Positions 19,860 through 29,660 of a stretch of DNA of 33,989 bases are shown here, in pieces. Each line of letters opens with the position of its first letter. The stretch's first letter is position 1. The notes below the pieces were generated by a model that was not told the origin of the DNA, did not search any database, and saw only the letters and a list, made by a program, of their open reading frames with translations. The DNA is from Chara braunii. Taxonomy: Eukaryota > Streptophyta > Charophyceae > Charales > Characeae. Location of the stretch: contig BFEA01000009.1 of NCBI GenBank assembly GCA_003427395.1, positions 4,910,593 through 4,944,581 on the forward strand. The letters run 5' to 3'. Position numbers and translations under genes: made by a program.

Positions 19860-20624
19860 CTTCGATAATCTGGCGCTTCCCCTTCTGCAGAGACTTTTCA
19901 TATTGAGCTACGACTTGAGGACCGGTCTGCATCAATTCTTCCCTGGTGAACCATTGGTCCTCCTTTGGATCTGTGTGATGTCTGAACCGAACACGGTACT
20001 GCAGCTTCGGTTTTGGAGGACGTCCCTTCTGGTGGGTCTTGGAACTGGCATCTCCCTGTGGTCAACAATGTCGTCGATATCGACCTCTCCATCCATGGTT
20101 GGGGGCAGCATAGACCGGCAAGAAGGAAACTGATCAGTTTCCAAGAAAGGTGCAAGTTTGGAGGCGTGAAATACAGGGTGAGTGCGCAAGTGACCGGGGA
20201 TTTTCACCACATAAGACATACCATCAGGATCATTCCCAACTATGTCCAGGATCTCCCACGGCCCAAAGTATTGTGGCATCAACTTTCGTGAGATCCCGTG
20301 TTCCTGCCCAAGTTCAGAAGCTTTTACCCAGACTCTTTCCCCAACCTGAAAGGTAGACTGGCGGTGGNGTTTGTTCTCAGACTTAATCATCGCCGCTTGT
20401 GCATTATGCATATGTTCCACTGCTTGTTGCATGAGTTTCTCATATCTATATGCAAACTCTAATGTACTCGGAGCAACAGTGGACTGATTCTCAAGAAGTA
20501 GGAAGTCTAGAGGCAGTCTAGGCGTCAAGGTCAATTGCAGGCTGTTAGGACTAACCCCGGTCGAGCTGTGCACTGCGTTGTTGTACAGACTGGCGACGAG
20601 AGCAAGCTTCTCGGCCCAGTCCGC
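19860..20624 (-). pseudogene. Element C integrase C-terminus and chromodomain (frameshifted)
   Basis: The frame from about 20624 to 20040 has the integrase C-terminal module: TFQVGERVWVKASEL, then LMPQYFGPWEIL and HLRTHPVFHASKL, the GPY/F region. It continues to VDIDDIVDHREM, the start of a chromodomain. A frameshift near 20020-20040 moves the rest to another frame, which reads LQYRVRFRHHTDPKEDQWF and ends near 19860. Chromodomains of chromoviruses guide integration toward modified chromatin. The segment shares a frame with the integrase core but is cut from it by the amber codon at 20625-20627. One N lies at 20368. Confidence 0.85.
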
Positions 20625-21360
20625 CTAGTTAGGCTTGATGTAATGCCTCAACAGGTGTTGTACAGTGCGGTTCATCTGTTCCACCTGTTTGTTGGCTTCT
20701 GGGTAATGCCCAAAAGTCATCACCTGTCCGTTGGCTTCTGGGTAATGCCCAAAAGTCATCTGCACTTGGGTTCCCTGTTCTGCAATTGCGGCCTGCCACA
20801 GATCACTGGTAAACCGCACATCCCGGTCGCTGACAATGGACTTAGGTAGGCCGAAATCCCTGACCCAGTTCTCCTTGAACATTCTGATTACATACTTGGT
20901 TTTGGCTGTTTCCAGCATGGCAATTAACCTAGCGTACTTACTAAACCGATCCACGATGACAAAGACATGGTGTTTCCCGCTCTTGTCGGTGACCAGCGTG
21001 TCCATGAAGTCCATAGACAAGCTCGCTCCAGGCCTTTCCGGAATCAGAAGGGGCTTAATGAGCCCCAAAGGAGCCTGTGTACGGGGCTTGTCTCGTTAAA
21101 CTTGACAAGTCTCCACGTACAGCTTGGCGTCCCTCATCATCGTGGGCCACCAGAACCTCTGCAGCATGTTGGCTGCAGTCTTCTTATACCCAAAATGGTC
21201 GGTGGCATCATGACACTCACCTAAAAATAAACTACGCAAAGACTCTCTACTAGGCACACACAGACGTTTCATCCCTGCCTTCTCGAGGAACAGCTAGCCG
21301 TTGACAATAGTAAACTCGTCAGAGGTGACCTTATCGTTAGCCCCTAGTCTACGGATAATC
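20625..21360 (-). pseudogene. Element C integrase zinc-binding and catalytic core
   Basis: The frame 21068-20625 holds the DDE core: SMDFMD (first Asp), VSDRDVRF (second Asp) and EANKQVEQMNR (Glu), all present. Integrase joins cDNA to the genome. Upstream (about 21270-21090), another stretch reads CHDATDHFG...QRFWWP...YVETCQ, the HHCC zinc-binding region, separated by a stop. A 39-bp in-frame tandem duplication inserts a second copy of MTFGHYPEANGQV between the second Asp and the Glu. The core ends in an amber codon after HYIKPN; homology continues in frame beyond it. The enzyme is almost certainly inactive. Confidence 0.88.
20682..20759 (-). repeat. 39-bp in-frame tandem duplication in element C integrase
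   Basis: 20682-20720 and 20721-20759 are direct copies with one or two differences. The unit is 13 codons and keeps the frame, lengthening the loop before the catalytic Glu. Confidence 0.95.
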
Positions 21361-21719
21361 TCAGACATGAACGGATCCTCTCCATAGGCTTCCGCCAAAG
21401 GCTGCATAACACTGTCCTCGAGCCCGATTGTACTCCCCCTTGATGTACTGTGGCTCAAAGTCATATTGATCTATAACTTCGCTCCACCGCTTCAATGCAC
21501 CAGAGAGCACAGGCTGCGTCCTCATCCACCTCAAGGTCTGATGATCAGTCCTGACGTAGAAGAATCGCCCAAGGAGGTAGTGCCTCCAATGGGTCAGCGC
21601 CTTGTATATCGCATACAGCTCCTTGTAAGTGGACTTAGCTAACTTATGAGAGGGCATCTTCTTGGACATGTACTCTACAGGCATTAACTTTTTCCCCTCC
21701 TGCTGCGCGAGGACGACAC
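21361..21719 (-). pseudogene. Element C RNase H (catalytic segment deleted)
   Basis: Reads VEYMSKKMPSHKLAKSTYKE, then LYAIYKALTHWRHYLLGR and VRTDHQTLRWM, the RNase H domain that removes RNA from the RNA-cDNA hybrid. Just upstream the text passes from KPFIV directly to VVLAQQEGKKL: about 8-9 codons, including the TDAS stretch with the first catalytic Asp, are missing, which also changes the frame (junction near 21719-21722). The later NRVADALSR motif is also degraded (NRARGQCYAAF). Confidence 0.86.
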
Positions 21720-22191
21720 CTATACAATGAACGGCTTGTCAAGATCGGGTAGTTTGAGGACCTCATGATGAGTGAAAGCATGCTTCAGTTGCTTGAAAGC
21801 AGCCTCACAAGCGTTCGTCCACTCCCATGGGGTGTCAAGGCGTGTGAGATCCGACAAGGGCGAGGCCACTATAGAGTAATTCTTCACAAAATTCCGGTAG
21901 TAGCCCGTCATACCCAAGAAGGACCTCACCTCAGTCACGGCTTGAGGACGTGGCCAGTCACGAATGCTTGCCACCTTCGCGTCATCGGGCTTTAACCCTT
22001 CCGCTGAAATTTCATGACCTAGATACAAGATCCGGGTGCGACCAAATTGGCATTTCTCCCGGTTGATCTTGTACTGATGCTGTCGTAGGAGACTTAGGAC
22101 TTGGTCCACGTGGTGTTGCGGGCTCCTCGACGGTCCTACTGAAGATAAGAATGTCGTTAAGGTACACGACCACAAACTTATCTTAGTCATG
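21720..22191 (-). pseudogene. Element C reverse transcriptase, C-terminal part
   Basis: Continues RT on the left side of the solo LTR. Directly after the insertion site the sense strand encodes DKFVVVY then LND (catalytic box codons at 22164-22153), so the first Asp of the YxDD pair is Asn (AAC), which should abolish polymerisation. An ochre codon (22185-22183) precedes it, and a frameshift follows within about 30 codons. The remaining frame (to 21720) has the thumb/connection motifs CQFGRTRILYLGHEIS and VRSFLGMTGYYRNFVKNYS, then the RNase H lead-in. It was one gene with the fragment at 23564-24388. Confidence 0.9.
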
Positions 22192-23563
22192 TGTTACAAT
22201 CCTGGTCATTTCCCAAGTGCTAATTCACAATGAAAGACGATGCCACCCAATTGCGAAAGAAATGAAAGCACTTGCAAAGAGATAAAGACCAGAGGAGAGA
22301 GAAAGAAAAAGAAGAAGAAGAAGTAGAAGAAGAAGATATGCACCAGCAAAACCAATGACAATTTCCACCTTCTCTCTCCACCTTCCTCCTCCTCCTTCAC
22401 TTCGCCAATCTTATTCTTCTCCCAACAATAATAATAACAATGAATGGATGAACCAGAATCAATATTCGAAGTTCCCTCTTACTGCCGACTCAACAATAAC
22501 AACAACAACATGTCCACCATAGCTATGGCTTCCCTCTTTCTGCATCCTCTCACATGCATAGGCTATGGCGGACTACTGAGGGCCCTGCCCTCGAGTCCAA
22601 AGGACAACGCAAAGCAGCTATGGTGTTGCGCTCCTGTCCAAAGGACAACCCAAAGCAGCTATGCCGCTGCTGACTGATCCGCCATGCCTGACTCTGCCTC
22701 GAGCTTCCTTGAGCGGCACTACCCCAACTGGGGCCTTCCAGATGCAACGCCCAACAAGGTGATGAAGACGGTGTCCACCATAGCCAGGTAGGTGCCTCGC
22801 CACTCTCCTCCTTAGCCCCCTTCTTCCTCCTCCTCAAGCTGGGCTGCTTGCCATAGCCAGGCTGAGCGTCAACTGCCCTTCACCTTCAAGCAACGTTGTA
22901 TCAGCCAGCGATGTGCTCCAGCAGCATGTCGCCAATCCTTGCATACCGCAAATGAGGAGGAGCTACTTGCTCCTCCGAAAGATATAGCGGCCTACTGGCC
23001 TCCTGGGCGGTGACTTCCTAAGCCGAGCGGCCTCCCAGCAACCGGTACCTCCTCCCTTTCGGAGGGAACATCATTGCAGGCTCTGCTAACCTCCGGACAG
23101 GCCCTAGACCCGGGCTACTTGGACTGGTACCGGCCTACCTCTAGCCTACCGCTACTGGGCCTCTAACTTTTTGTCTTCTTCTGCTCGGCCTCCAATACCC
23201 GACACTTCTACCACTACTTCAGTGGTACCGGCCTACCTGCTACTTGAGTGTTTTTCCCCTCTGCTCTAAGTGCTGCGGGCCTACCCCCGCTACTCGAGTG
23301 TTTTCCCCCCTGCAACCCTTCACAGTCACGGCCACAGGTAAGTACCGGCCCTGCGGGGCCTTTCAACCAACAAGTACCCTTGCGGGTCACACACACACTC
23401 AACCGACAAGCACTCAGACAAGCATGCAAACCAGCAGGCACGCACACACACACAGACATGGAAATCACAACAGAATGCGGGAATTTCAACAAGGCATTCA
23501 TTCCAGCAGCAAATCCCAGAAACCAGCAGTGTTCTCAGTCTGTGTTTTTGGCAGGTCATTACA
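22192..23563 (-). repeat. Solo LTR (1372 bp) inserted in element C RT
   Basis: Starts TGTTACAATCCTGG and ends GGCAGGTCATTACA in plus-strand sense, matching the ends of the A and B LTRs, with the same GAA tract (about 22307-22336) and hairpin (22512-22524 with 22561-22573). CATG occurs on both sides (22188-22191 and 23564-23567), consistent with a 4-bp target duplication. RT sequence continues on both sides and no internal retroelement sequence is present, so a full element probably inserted and recombined between its LTRs. Confidence 0.88.
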
Positions 23564-24388
23564 CATGGAATATCCGGTTCATTGCGTGTTGAAAGGTGCT
23601 ACAGTCTTCCCCCCAATACAACGCACAATCATTATAGCTGAATTTAGACTGATATATGTACGAAATTCAGCAATAATGACCATACGTTGTATTCGGGGGA
23701 AGACTGTAGGAGCATTGCACAGGCCAAAAGGTATCACCACAAACTCGTACAGACCGTACCTGGTCTGAAATGCGGTTTTGTGTTGATCCTCTGGTCTGAT
23801 GGCAATTTGATGGTACCTAGACTTCAGATCTATCTTGCCAAAGTACCGGCACCCTTGCACTCGGTCCAGCAAGTCATCGATGCGCGGTAGGGGCGCTCTG
23901 TTCTTTACAGTGATGGCATTGAGGCCCCTATAGTCAATGCACATCCTGATTGTTCTCCCTTTCTTTGGCACGAATAGCACAGGAGATCCGTAGGGAGAAA
24001 CACTAGGCCGGCTCCAACCCTTCTCTGTGAGATCCTTGAGTTGGCAATGGAGCTCATCAAGCTCTCCCGGAGACATCCTATAGATCCTACCCTTCGGGAT
24101 GCTTGACCCTATAATCTCTATTGCGTGGACGACCTCCCTCTCAACAACCCCTTTTGGCTCTTCACATAGATTAGGGTATTTCACGACAACTCTCTCTATC
24201 TCTGGCGGCATTTTCACCGGCTCGCTTGCCGCTGAGACATACACCAAGTACATACCCTCCTCCGGATTTTGCTTGTAATAATTGTAGAAGGCAGCCGCAC
24301 ACAAGCACCCGTAGGACTCAATCTGACTACTAGCCTTATGCTTACTTAATCTGACGGTCTCCCCTTCGGGCAACGTATGCTTGACCAC
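23564..24388 (-). pseudogene. Element C reverse transcriptase, N-terminal part
   Basis: Reads [68 protein letters not shown] and VIPFGLCNAPT, the RT finger and palm motifs. At NAPT the sequence enters the MITE (23706-23602), whose translation produces the odd tail of this frame; RT homology resumes at 23600 (TFQHAMNRIF) and then meets the solo LTR. The beginning overlaps the end of the protease frame, with a frameshift between them. The start at 24388 is an internal position, not a true initiator. Confidence 0.9.
23602..23706. mobile_element. 105-bp MITE with 44-bp terminal inverted repeats and TA target duplication
   Basis: 23602-23645 and the reverse complement of 23663-23706 match at 38 of 44 positions, with a 17-bp spacer. 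Ends are CAGTCTTCCCCC, and TA flanks both sides (23600-23601, 23707-23708). CAGT ends plus TA duplication point to a Tc1/mariner-pogo-type transposase acting in trans. Removing the insert and one TA leaves the flanking RT codons in the same frame, so the site was an intact RT stretch. It encodes nothing. Confidence 0.92.
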
Positions 24389-25260
24389 TTCTGATCCCAG
24401 TCGAACTGGGGTTGTGCTACCGAAAGATAGTACATACCTAGGAGCATTTCCATGGGGAGATTATCGCTGACCAGGAACGAGATCCGATGCCTCAATTCCC
24501 CTCCCGCGTACGGGAAACAACACTCTACATCTTTTAGGTAGTCGGTGACTACCATGCGCTGCTTGTTGGCGCAAGTCGACTCTACCGGTCGGCTAAGGCG
24601 CTGCACTCGCCCCTCTAAGTGCAATCTCTCAACGCAAGCGCGACTGATGAAGTTCCTTGTGGAACAGGTATCATAGAAGGCCCCAACCTTACGGTTGCCT
24701 ATCAACACCTCCCCCACGAACATCTCACCCTTAGGGGCTTTAACCATCGTCGTCCAAGAAACTAGTGGGTCTGTCCTCGACCACTCCTCCTCTAGTTCCT
24801 CTAAGGAGTCGAACACATCCTTCGAGCAGAGAATCGATTGGTCAGAATGTGCTCGCGGGACGACACAAGAGTCAGTAGCTTGTGCCAACTCTCGAGATGG
24901 CGAGGGTGACTCCACCATCTCGACCCTAGTAGGAATAGCTACACTTCCTACTGGCCTGACGTGTTTCCCAAACTGGTGCCAGACGTACTGGCTATGTTGC
25001 AGTTCATGGAAGAGGAGGGAGTTTGCGCCGGTCCCATCGTCGGCAGTACCTTCTCGATGACTTTCCCGTTCCAACACTTGAACTGCGTATGGCCGTTGTC
25101 GTAGCAAACACCCTTACAAGGGTATTTGCCGTCCTTTTTAAAGATCGCGCTGGGTGCGCCCTTGATCAACATGACGCGCTGATGGGGCAAAATTCAGTCA
25201 AGGCTCTCATCTCGGCAACCTCGCCTCTGGCGAGAGTCTGAGCCAAACGCAAAACGAATT
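24346..25260 (-). pseudogene. Element C gag tail (zinc knuckle) and protease
   Basis: The frame 25190-24948 contains a zinc-knuckle-like YPCKGVCYDNGHTQFKC; the Cys spacing is C-X3-C-X4-H-X4-C, one residue longer than the usual first gap. An overlapping frame (25107-24346) holds the aspartic protease: GAFYDTCSTRNFIS (DTCS where DTGA/DSGA is usual, so the Gly is lost) and MEMLLGMYYL as the second conserved element. The frame then runs toward RT. Gag upstream of about 25260 is missing: sequence to the right no longer reads as gag. The missing active-site Gly suggests an inactive protease. Confidence 0.8.
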
Positions 25261-25749
25261 AGAGAATGTGTAAGGCGCACATTATTGCGTTGCGTGGTGG
25301 GATGACTAATTAGTCGGTGACAATTTTAGACCGGCAGAAGGCGCGAGAGCCATAGGGTCCGGTTACTTTTTCTGTACTTTTCAATTTGGTTATATTTTTC
25401 TTTTTATTTTATAGAGACTAGCTTTATTTCGCGAATCAGCTCGGCCTCTGGTGGGGCTTATCATGAAGGAGATAAAATCGTACATTGCCCGTGCGCAGGA
25501 AAATTGTGTTGGGCAACGCGTTAAAAGACGTGGCCTTGACAGGCTTAGCATAACGGAAGCCGGAAGCTTCAACAATACAAATGGCGTGCCAGGTGGCTAG
25601 GGTACCAGGCAACCATAAACTTAGGCACGGGCGTCATCTTCTGACGGCCAGGGGGCTGGCCGGTAGACCAAGGCAAAGCCTGGTTGGCGCGGATAGGACC
25701 AATCACGGTCCCGCGAGTAATTATATGCAAGCCCCCGCCTACCTAGCGC
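25261..25749. other. Non-coding stretch, no gene recognised
   Basis: Flanks the broken end of element C. It holds a T-rich tract (about 25365-25412) ending in TATAG, which resembles a 3' splice site but has no exon evidence. Nothing else is identifiable. Confidence 0.5.
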
Positions 25750-26012
25750 AGCCTTGGGCCTAGTTCTATTGGTTACTGTACTGGACTTTTATGCGACAGA
25801 TTTGGGGTTCAAGGTCAGCACGCGGCGAGTGAGCAGAGGAGCGTGACCAAACGAGACTGACTCTGACTGAGCGATCGAGGTCTTCTGGGACTATCCCCCT
25901 TGGTTTTGCCGAGCGGGCCCGGACCTAGATCCGGTTGGCGAGACCAAGAGGGTGTCGGTGAGTCCCCACCTCCCTCAGATCTCTATTTTGGGTTGATTTA
26001 ATTTTAATTTTA
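25750..26012 (+). mobile_element. tRNA-derived SINE-like element, copy 2 (interrupted at its tail)
   Basis: A box TAGTTCTATTGG (25761-25772) and B box GGTTCAAGGTC (25806-25816), again 45 nt apart, then GGACTATCCCC (25888-25898) and an A+T-rich tail (25985-26012), in the order seen in copy 1 at 7160-7362. The two copies differ widely outside these blocks, so they are old or belong to subfamilies. The 3' LTR of element B begins immediately after the tail, so B inserted into it. The B box deviates from consensus (CAA for CGA). Confidence 0.68.
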
Positions 26013-27432
26013 TGTTATGATCCTGGCCAATTTCGAAGTCCACAATCATTAGAAAGTACAATGTTGTCCAATTGCGAAAAGAAATGAATGAACTTGAGCC
26101 CAATGCCGTCCAATTGCAAAAGAAATGAAAGAACTTGAGAGGAGAGAGAGGGAAAGAAGAAGAAGAAGANTTAAGAAAGAAGAAAGAGATGATGTACTCC
26201 AGCATAGACCAAAGACAAAGNTCTTCTTCTTCGCTCAACAACCTCCTCCTCTTTATCTCCTCTTCTCTTATTCAATCAATAAATAAACAATAATAATGTT
26301 GAACAGCTGAACCAGAATCAATGTTCGAATCCCACTTCTACTGCAGGCACGAGATGAGGTCCACCATAGCCATGGCAGTCCTTCTTCTTCCTCCACATAC
26401 AGGCCGAGGCTATGGCGGACTACTGAGGCTTCAGCCTCCTGTACACAAGACAACCCAAAGCAGCTATACTGCTGCCCTACTTTAAGGTCATCACCCAGCA
26501 GCTATGCCGCTGCCCACTCAACCGCCATGCCTGACTCTGTCTGAGCTTCCTTGATGCGGCACTACCCCCACTGGGGCCTTCCTGATGCAGCGCCTAGCAA
26601 GGAGATGAAGATGGTGTCTACCATAGCCGGTAAGTACCCCGTCACTCTCCTCCTTGGTCCCCTTCTCCCTCATCCTCCTACCGGTAGAGCTCCACCATAG
26701 CCAAGGTGGAAGCTCCCGGCTTCTTCCTCCCAGCAGCGCTGTAGTGCCCAGCGCTACTCCAGCCAGCGCTCCAACAGCGTGACGCCCAACTCGCACACTG
26801 AAGAATGAGGCCGGGCTCTCCGCCCTGCCTCTTGATATAGCGGCCTACTTGCCTCCTGGGCGGTGACTTCCAGGCCGCTCGGCCTCTCCAAGCAACCGGT
26901 ACCTCCTCCGTTTCTGAGGGAAACATCATTGCAGACCCTGATATTACCCGTACAGGCTCTAGACTCAGACTGGTTGGACTGGTACCGGCCTAGACCTACC
27001 CTACCGCTACTGAACTCTAAAAATGCCAACTTTGTCTTTTTCTGCTCGGCCTCCAGTACCCCCTCATGCCAACTGCAGTGGGGTGCAGTATCTTGGCCTA
27101 CCGGCCTACTTGAGTGTTTTTCCGCTACCCCAAGGGCCTCAGGGCCGCTAGCTTCACCACTTGAGTGTTTTTCCCTGCTACAATCCTCAATGCCACGGCC
27201 ACAAGTAAGTACCGGCCCTACGGGCCTACCAAACAAGCAAGTACCCTTGCGGGTCACACACACACACTCATACCGACAAGCACTCAGACAGGCATGCAGG
27301 TCACAAGCACGCACACACAGACAGACTTAGAAAACACAGCAGAATGCGGGAATCTCAGCAAGGCATCCATTCCATCGGCAGAACTTCATAAATCAGCAGT
27401 GTTCTCAGTCTGTGTTTTGACGAGTCATTACA
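26013..27432 (-). repeat. 3' LTR of element B (1420 bp)
   Basis: Starts TGTTATGATCCTGGCC and ends GACGAGTCATTACA (plus-strand sense), adjoining the polypurine tract. It shares the GAA tract (about 26153-26185), the hairpin GTCCACCATAGCC/GGCTATGGCGGAC (26359-26371 with 26408-26420) and the terminal CA-rich block with the LTRs at 4534 and 22192. An internal 42-bp tandem duplication (26059-26100, 26101-26142) is present only in this copy. Ambiguous bases at 26170 and 26221. Confidence 0.92.
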
Positions 27433-27445
27433 CTACCCCCCCCTC
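27433..27445 (-). other. Polypurine tract of element B
   Basis: The sense strand reads GAGGGGGGGGTAG immediately before the LTR start TGTAATGAC. This purine run resists RNase H and primes plus-strand cDNA. Its position confirms both the LTR edge and the orientation. Confidence 0.9.
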
Positions 27446-27473
27446 AAGAGCGAGGTCCCTTCGAGCGAGTAAC

Positions 27474-27773
27474 TCACTCAAAGTCCTTGCACAATGCATC
27501 GTAGGCGTAGATAGCGAAGAGAGATCGGGTGTATTCCGTAGGAGTCAGGGTAGCTGTGAATTTTGGTTGTTGTTCAGAACTTATCAATCGTTCGTAGGCG
27601 TTCACAACACGCGGTGCACTCTGTAGTAAGTCTTTCTTAGCAATCCAGTAGAAATCATCCAACGGATGGTACATAAAATGAACTTTGTACTGTCTGTTTC
27701 TTCCCTTCCCACTGTGTTCGACAATCCTATCAACCTCATGACCGCCATTGATTGCGCAGGGAATCATTGATTC
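27474..27773 (-). pseudogene. Element B chromodomain (after an in-frame stop)
   Basis: About 97 codons in the same frame as the integrase, separated only by TGA at 27776-27774. VDRIVEHSGKGRNRQYKVHF, then YHPLDDFYWIAKKDL, matches the chromodomain pattern (V-E-x-I-x-x-H, then Y-x-V, then a W-containing end). In chromoviruses this C-terminal domain of integrase recognises histone marks and directs integration. The codon for the second aromatic position (usually WKGY) reads FMY, so cage residues are only partly conserved. The ATG at 27767 is internal and not a separate start. Confidence 0.85.
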
Positions 27774-29660
27774 TCAATACTTGAATGTTTCAGGTGATTC
27801 ATACGGAAACAACTTCGATGCGTGAAAGACTGGATATGTGCGCAGATGAGCAGGCACATCGATCGTATACGAAGGGCCAACGGAATCACTCGCTACCTGG
27901 TTCAATACCTTCCACGGACCGTAGTACTGAGGAAGAAGCTTTCGTGACACACCTTCTTCTTCAGAAAACTCAGACATTTTGACCCAGACATAACTTCCCA
28001 CTGTAAATGGTGCAGGCTGGCGCTTTTTGTTAGCATGCTTAATCATGGCACTACGTCGCCTCTCCATAGCTGCGACAGCAACTTTGAGAAGGCGATCAAA
28101 CTTAGCGTTGTAGCCTGGCTGGCCAGGTGTTAGGCCAGGTGGCTGATCTGGGAACAGATAAGATAGAGGATTGCGGATTTTCCATCCAAGATGCAGCCGG
28201 TTAGGCGTCATCCCTGGAGAGGATGGGATGGAGTTGTTGTACAACCCCTGCACAATCGGCAACTCCTCATCCCAAGAGTTCTGATCAGGTACAATTAGAG
28301 CCCTGAGAAGTTGGATCACGGTCTGGTTGATTTCCTCAGCCAGTCCATTGGCTTCGGGATGTCGCCCAGACGTCATCTTGAGTTTCATATCGTAGGTCTG
28401 GGAGGTGAAATCTTTCCAGTCCGCACTTATGAACCTGGTGTCCCGATCACTCACAAGAGTTTTCAGGGGGCCATAATGTAGAATGTACCTTTTGTTGAAT
28501 TCATCGATCACAAGGTCAGTTGGGGCGTGACGTGGCAAGGGAATCAAATTCAGAAATTTCGAGAACCGATCAACGATCACCATTAATTGTGAATAACTGT
28601 TTCTGCTCTTCTTCCCCATGTCCGTGAAGTCAATGGAAACAGACTCACCCGGGCCATCAGGGATAGGAAGAGGGTGCAGCAGCCCATAGGGCTTCTGTCG
28701 AGACGGTTTGATGCATTGACAAACTTCACATTCAGCCACAAACCTTTGCGCCATTCTTTTCATTCCAGGCCACACAAACTTTTCCAACAGATTCCCATAC
28801 GTCTTCTCAACACCGAAGTGTCCACTCTGGACATGAGCCAAATCCAAGAAGTGAGTCGTGATTGGCTCATGGTTGGGTACACACAATCGGTCATGCTTCC
28901 CGTAACGTCGGAAGAGAAAGCCCTTACGTTCATGGAAATCAGGCTGACTGCTAGGGTCAGCCCGAATCTGGTCAAGGATGGGACTGAGTTCCGGGTCTTT
29001 GGCAGTATGCTCGATGAGTTCCTCCTTCAGATCTTTAAGCAGGTCGTAGGAACCCACAAGGCAAGTCATATACTCGGGGTGGCGAGACAAAGCATCCGCA
29101 ACACGATTATAGCAGTCTTTCTTGTGTTTGAGTTCAAAATCATACACATCAATCTCATGCAGCCATCGGGTCAATGTGGTTGATGGGTTAACCTGTATCT
29201 GAATCCATTTCAAAGTCTCATGGTCTGAGAACACTTTGAAATGGCGACCCAAGAGGTAGTGTTTCCAGTGGTCTAGTGCCTCTCTCAAGGCATAGAGCTC
29301 TCTCATGTAGGTGGAAGCGGCTACCTTGTGACTGGGCATGCGTTTGCTGTAATATTCAAGCGGACCTAAGCCATCACCATCGTCTTGCTGCAGCACCGCA
29401 CCAATCCCATACAAACTCGCACCCGTAGTTACTACGAATGTAAGCTTGGGATCTGCAATGCGGAGCACCAGATGACTCACCAAAGCCTCTTTCAATGCTT
29501 CAAAGGCTGTCGTGCATTCTTCATTCCATGCATAAGACACATTCTTGCTTGTTAGTCTAGATAGCGGACGGGGGATGATAGAGAATTTAGGCACAAACTT
29601 ACGGTAATATGACGCAAGACCAAGAAAAGAACGCAGCTCGCGGACATTCGCAGGTTGAAG
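27774..29660 (-). pseudogene. Element B RNase H and integrase
   Basis: A 606-codon frame (29594-27774). RNase H: the first catalytic Asp is replaced (TTGAS at residues 56-60, Gly58 for Asp), while Glu99, Asp124 and Asp167 remain. Integrase: zinc-binding His254/His259/Cys289/Cys292, then the DDE triad Asp322 (SIDFTD), Asp383 (VSDRD) and a Glu at 420 or 421 (GLAEEINQ). The GPY/F-like end reads LLPQYYGPWKVL and HLRTYPVFHASKL. Products would degrade template RNA and insert cDNA. The frame is continuous with RT upstream through an amber codon (29661-29663) and with the chromodomain downstream through TGA. Integrase residues look intact; RNase H does not. Confidence 0.92.

Larger units (their letters stand above)
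19832..25260 (-). mobile_element. Element C: degraded Ty3/gypsy chromovirus with nested insertions
   Basis: Minus-strand order: zinc knuckle and protease (25190-24346), RT (24388 to 21720, interrupted), RNase H, integrase zinc domain, integrase core, GPY/F-like module, chromodomain (ending near 19860). The sequence differs clearly from A and B, so it is another family. RT carries a MITE (23602-23706) and a solo LTR (22192-23563). Other damage: a YLND catalytic box, a small deletion removing the RNase H TDAS motif, an amber codon in integrase, a 39-bp duplication and several frameshifts. Most of gag and the 5' LTR are absent on the right; its 3' LTR is not identified. Confidence 0.9.

Noticed and set aside
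25365-25414. Pyrimidine tract and AG as a 3' splice site of a host gene
   Set aside because: No coding exon follows in any frame and no matching donor or upstream exon was seen.
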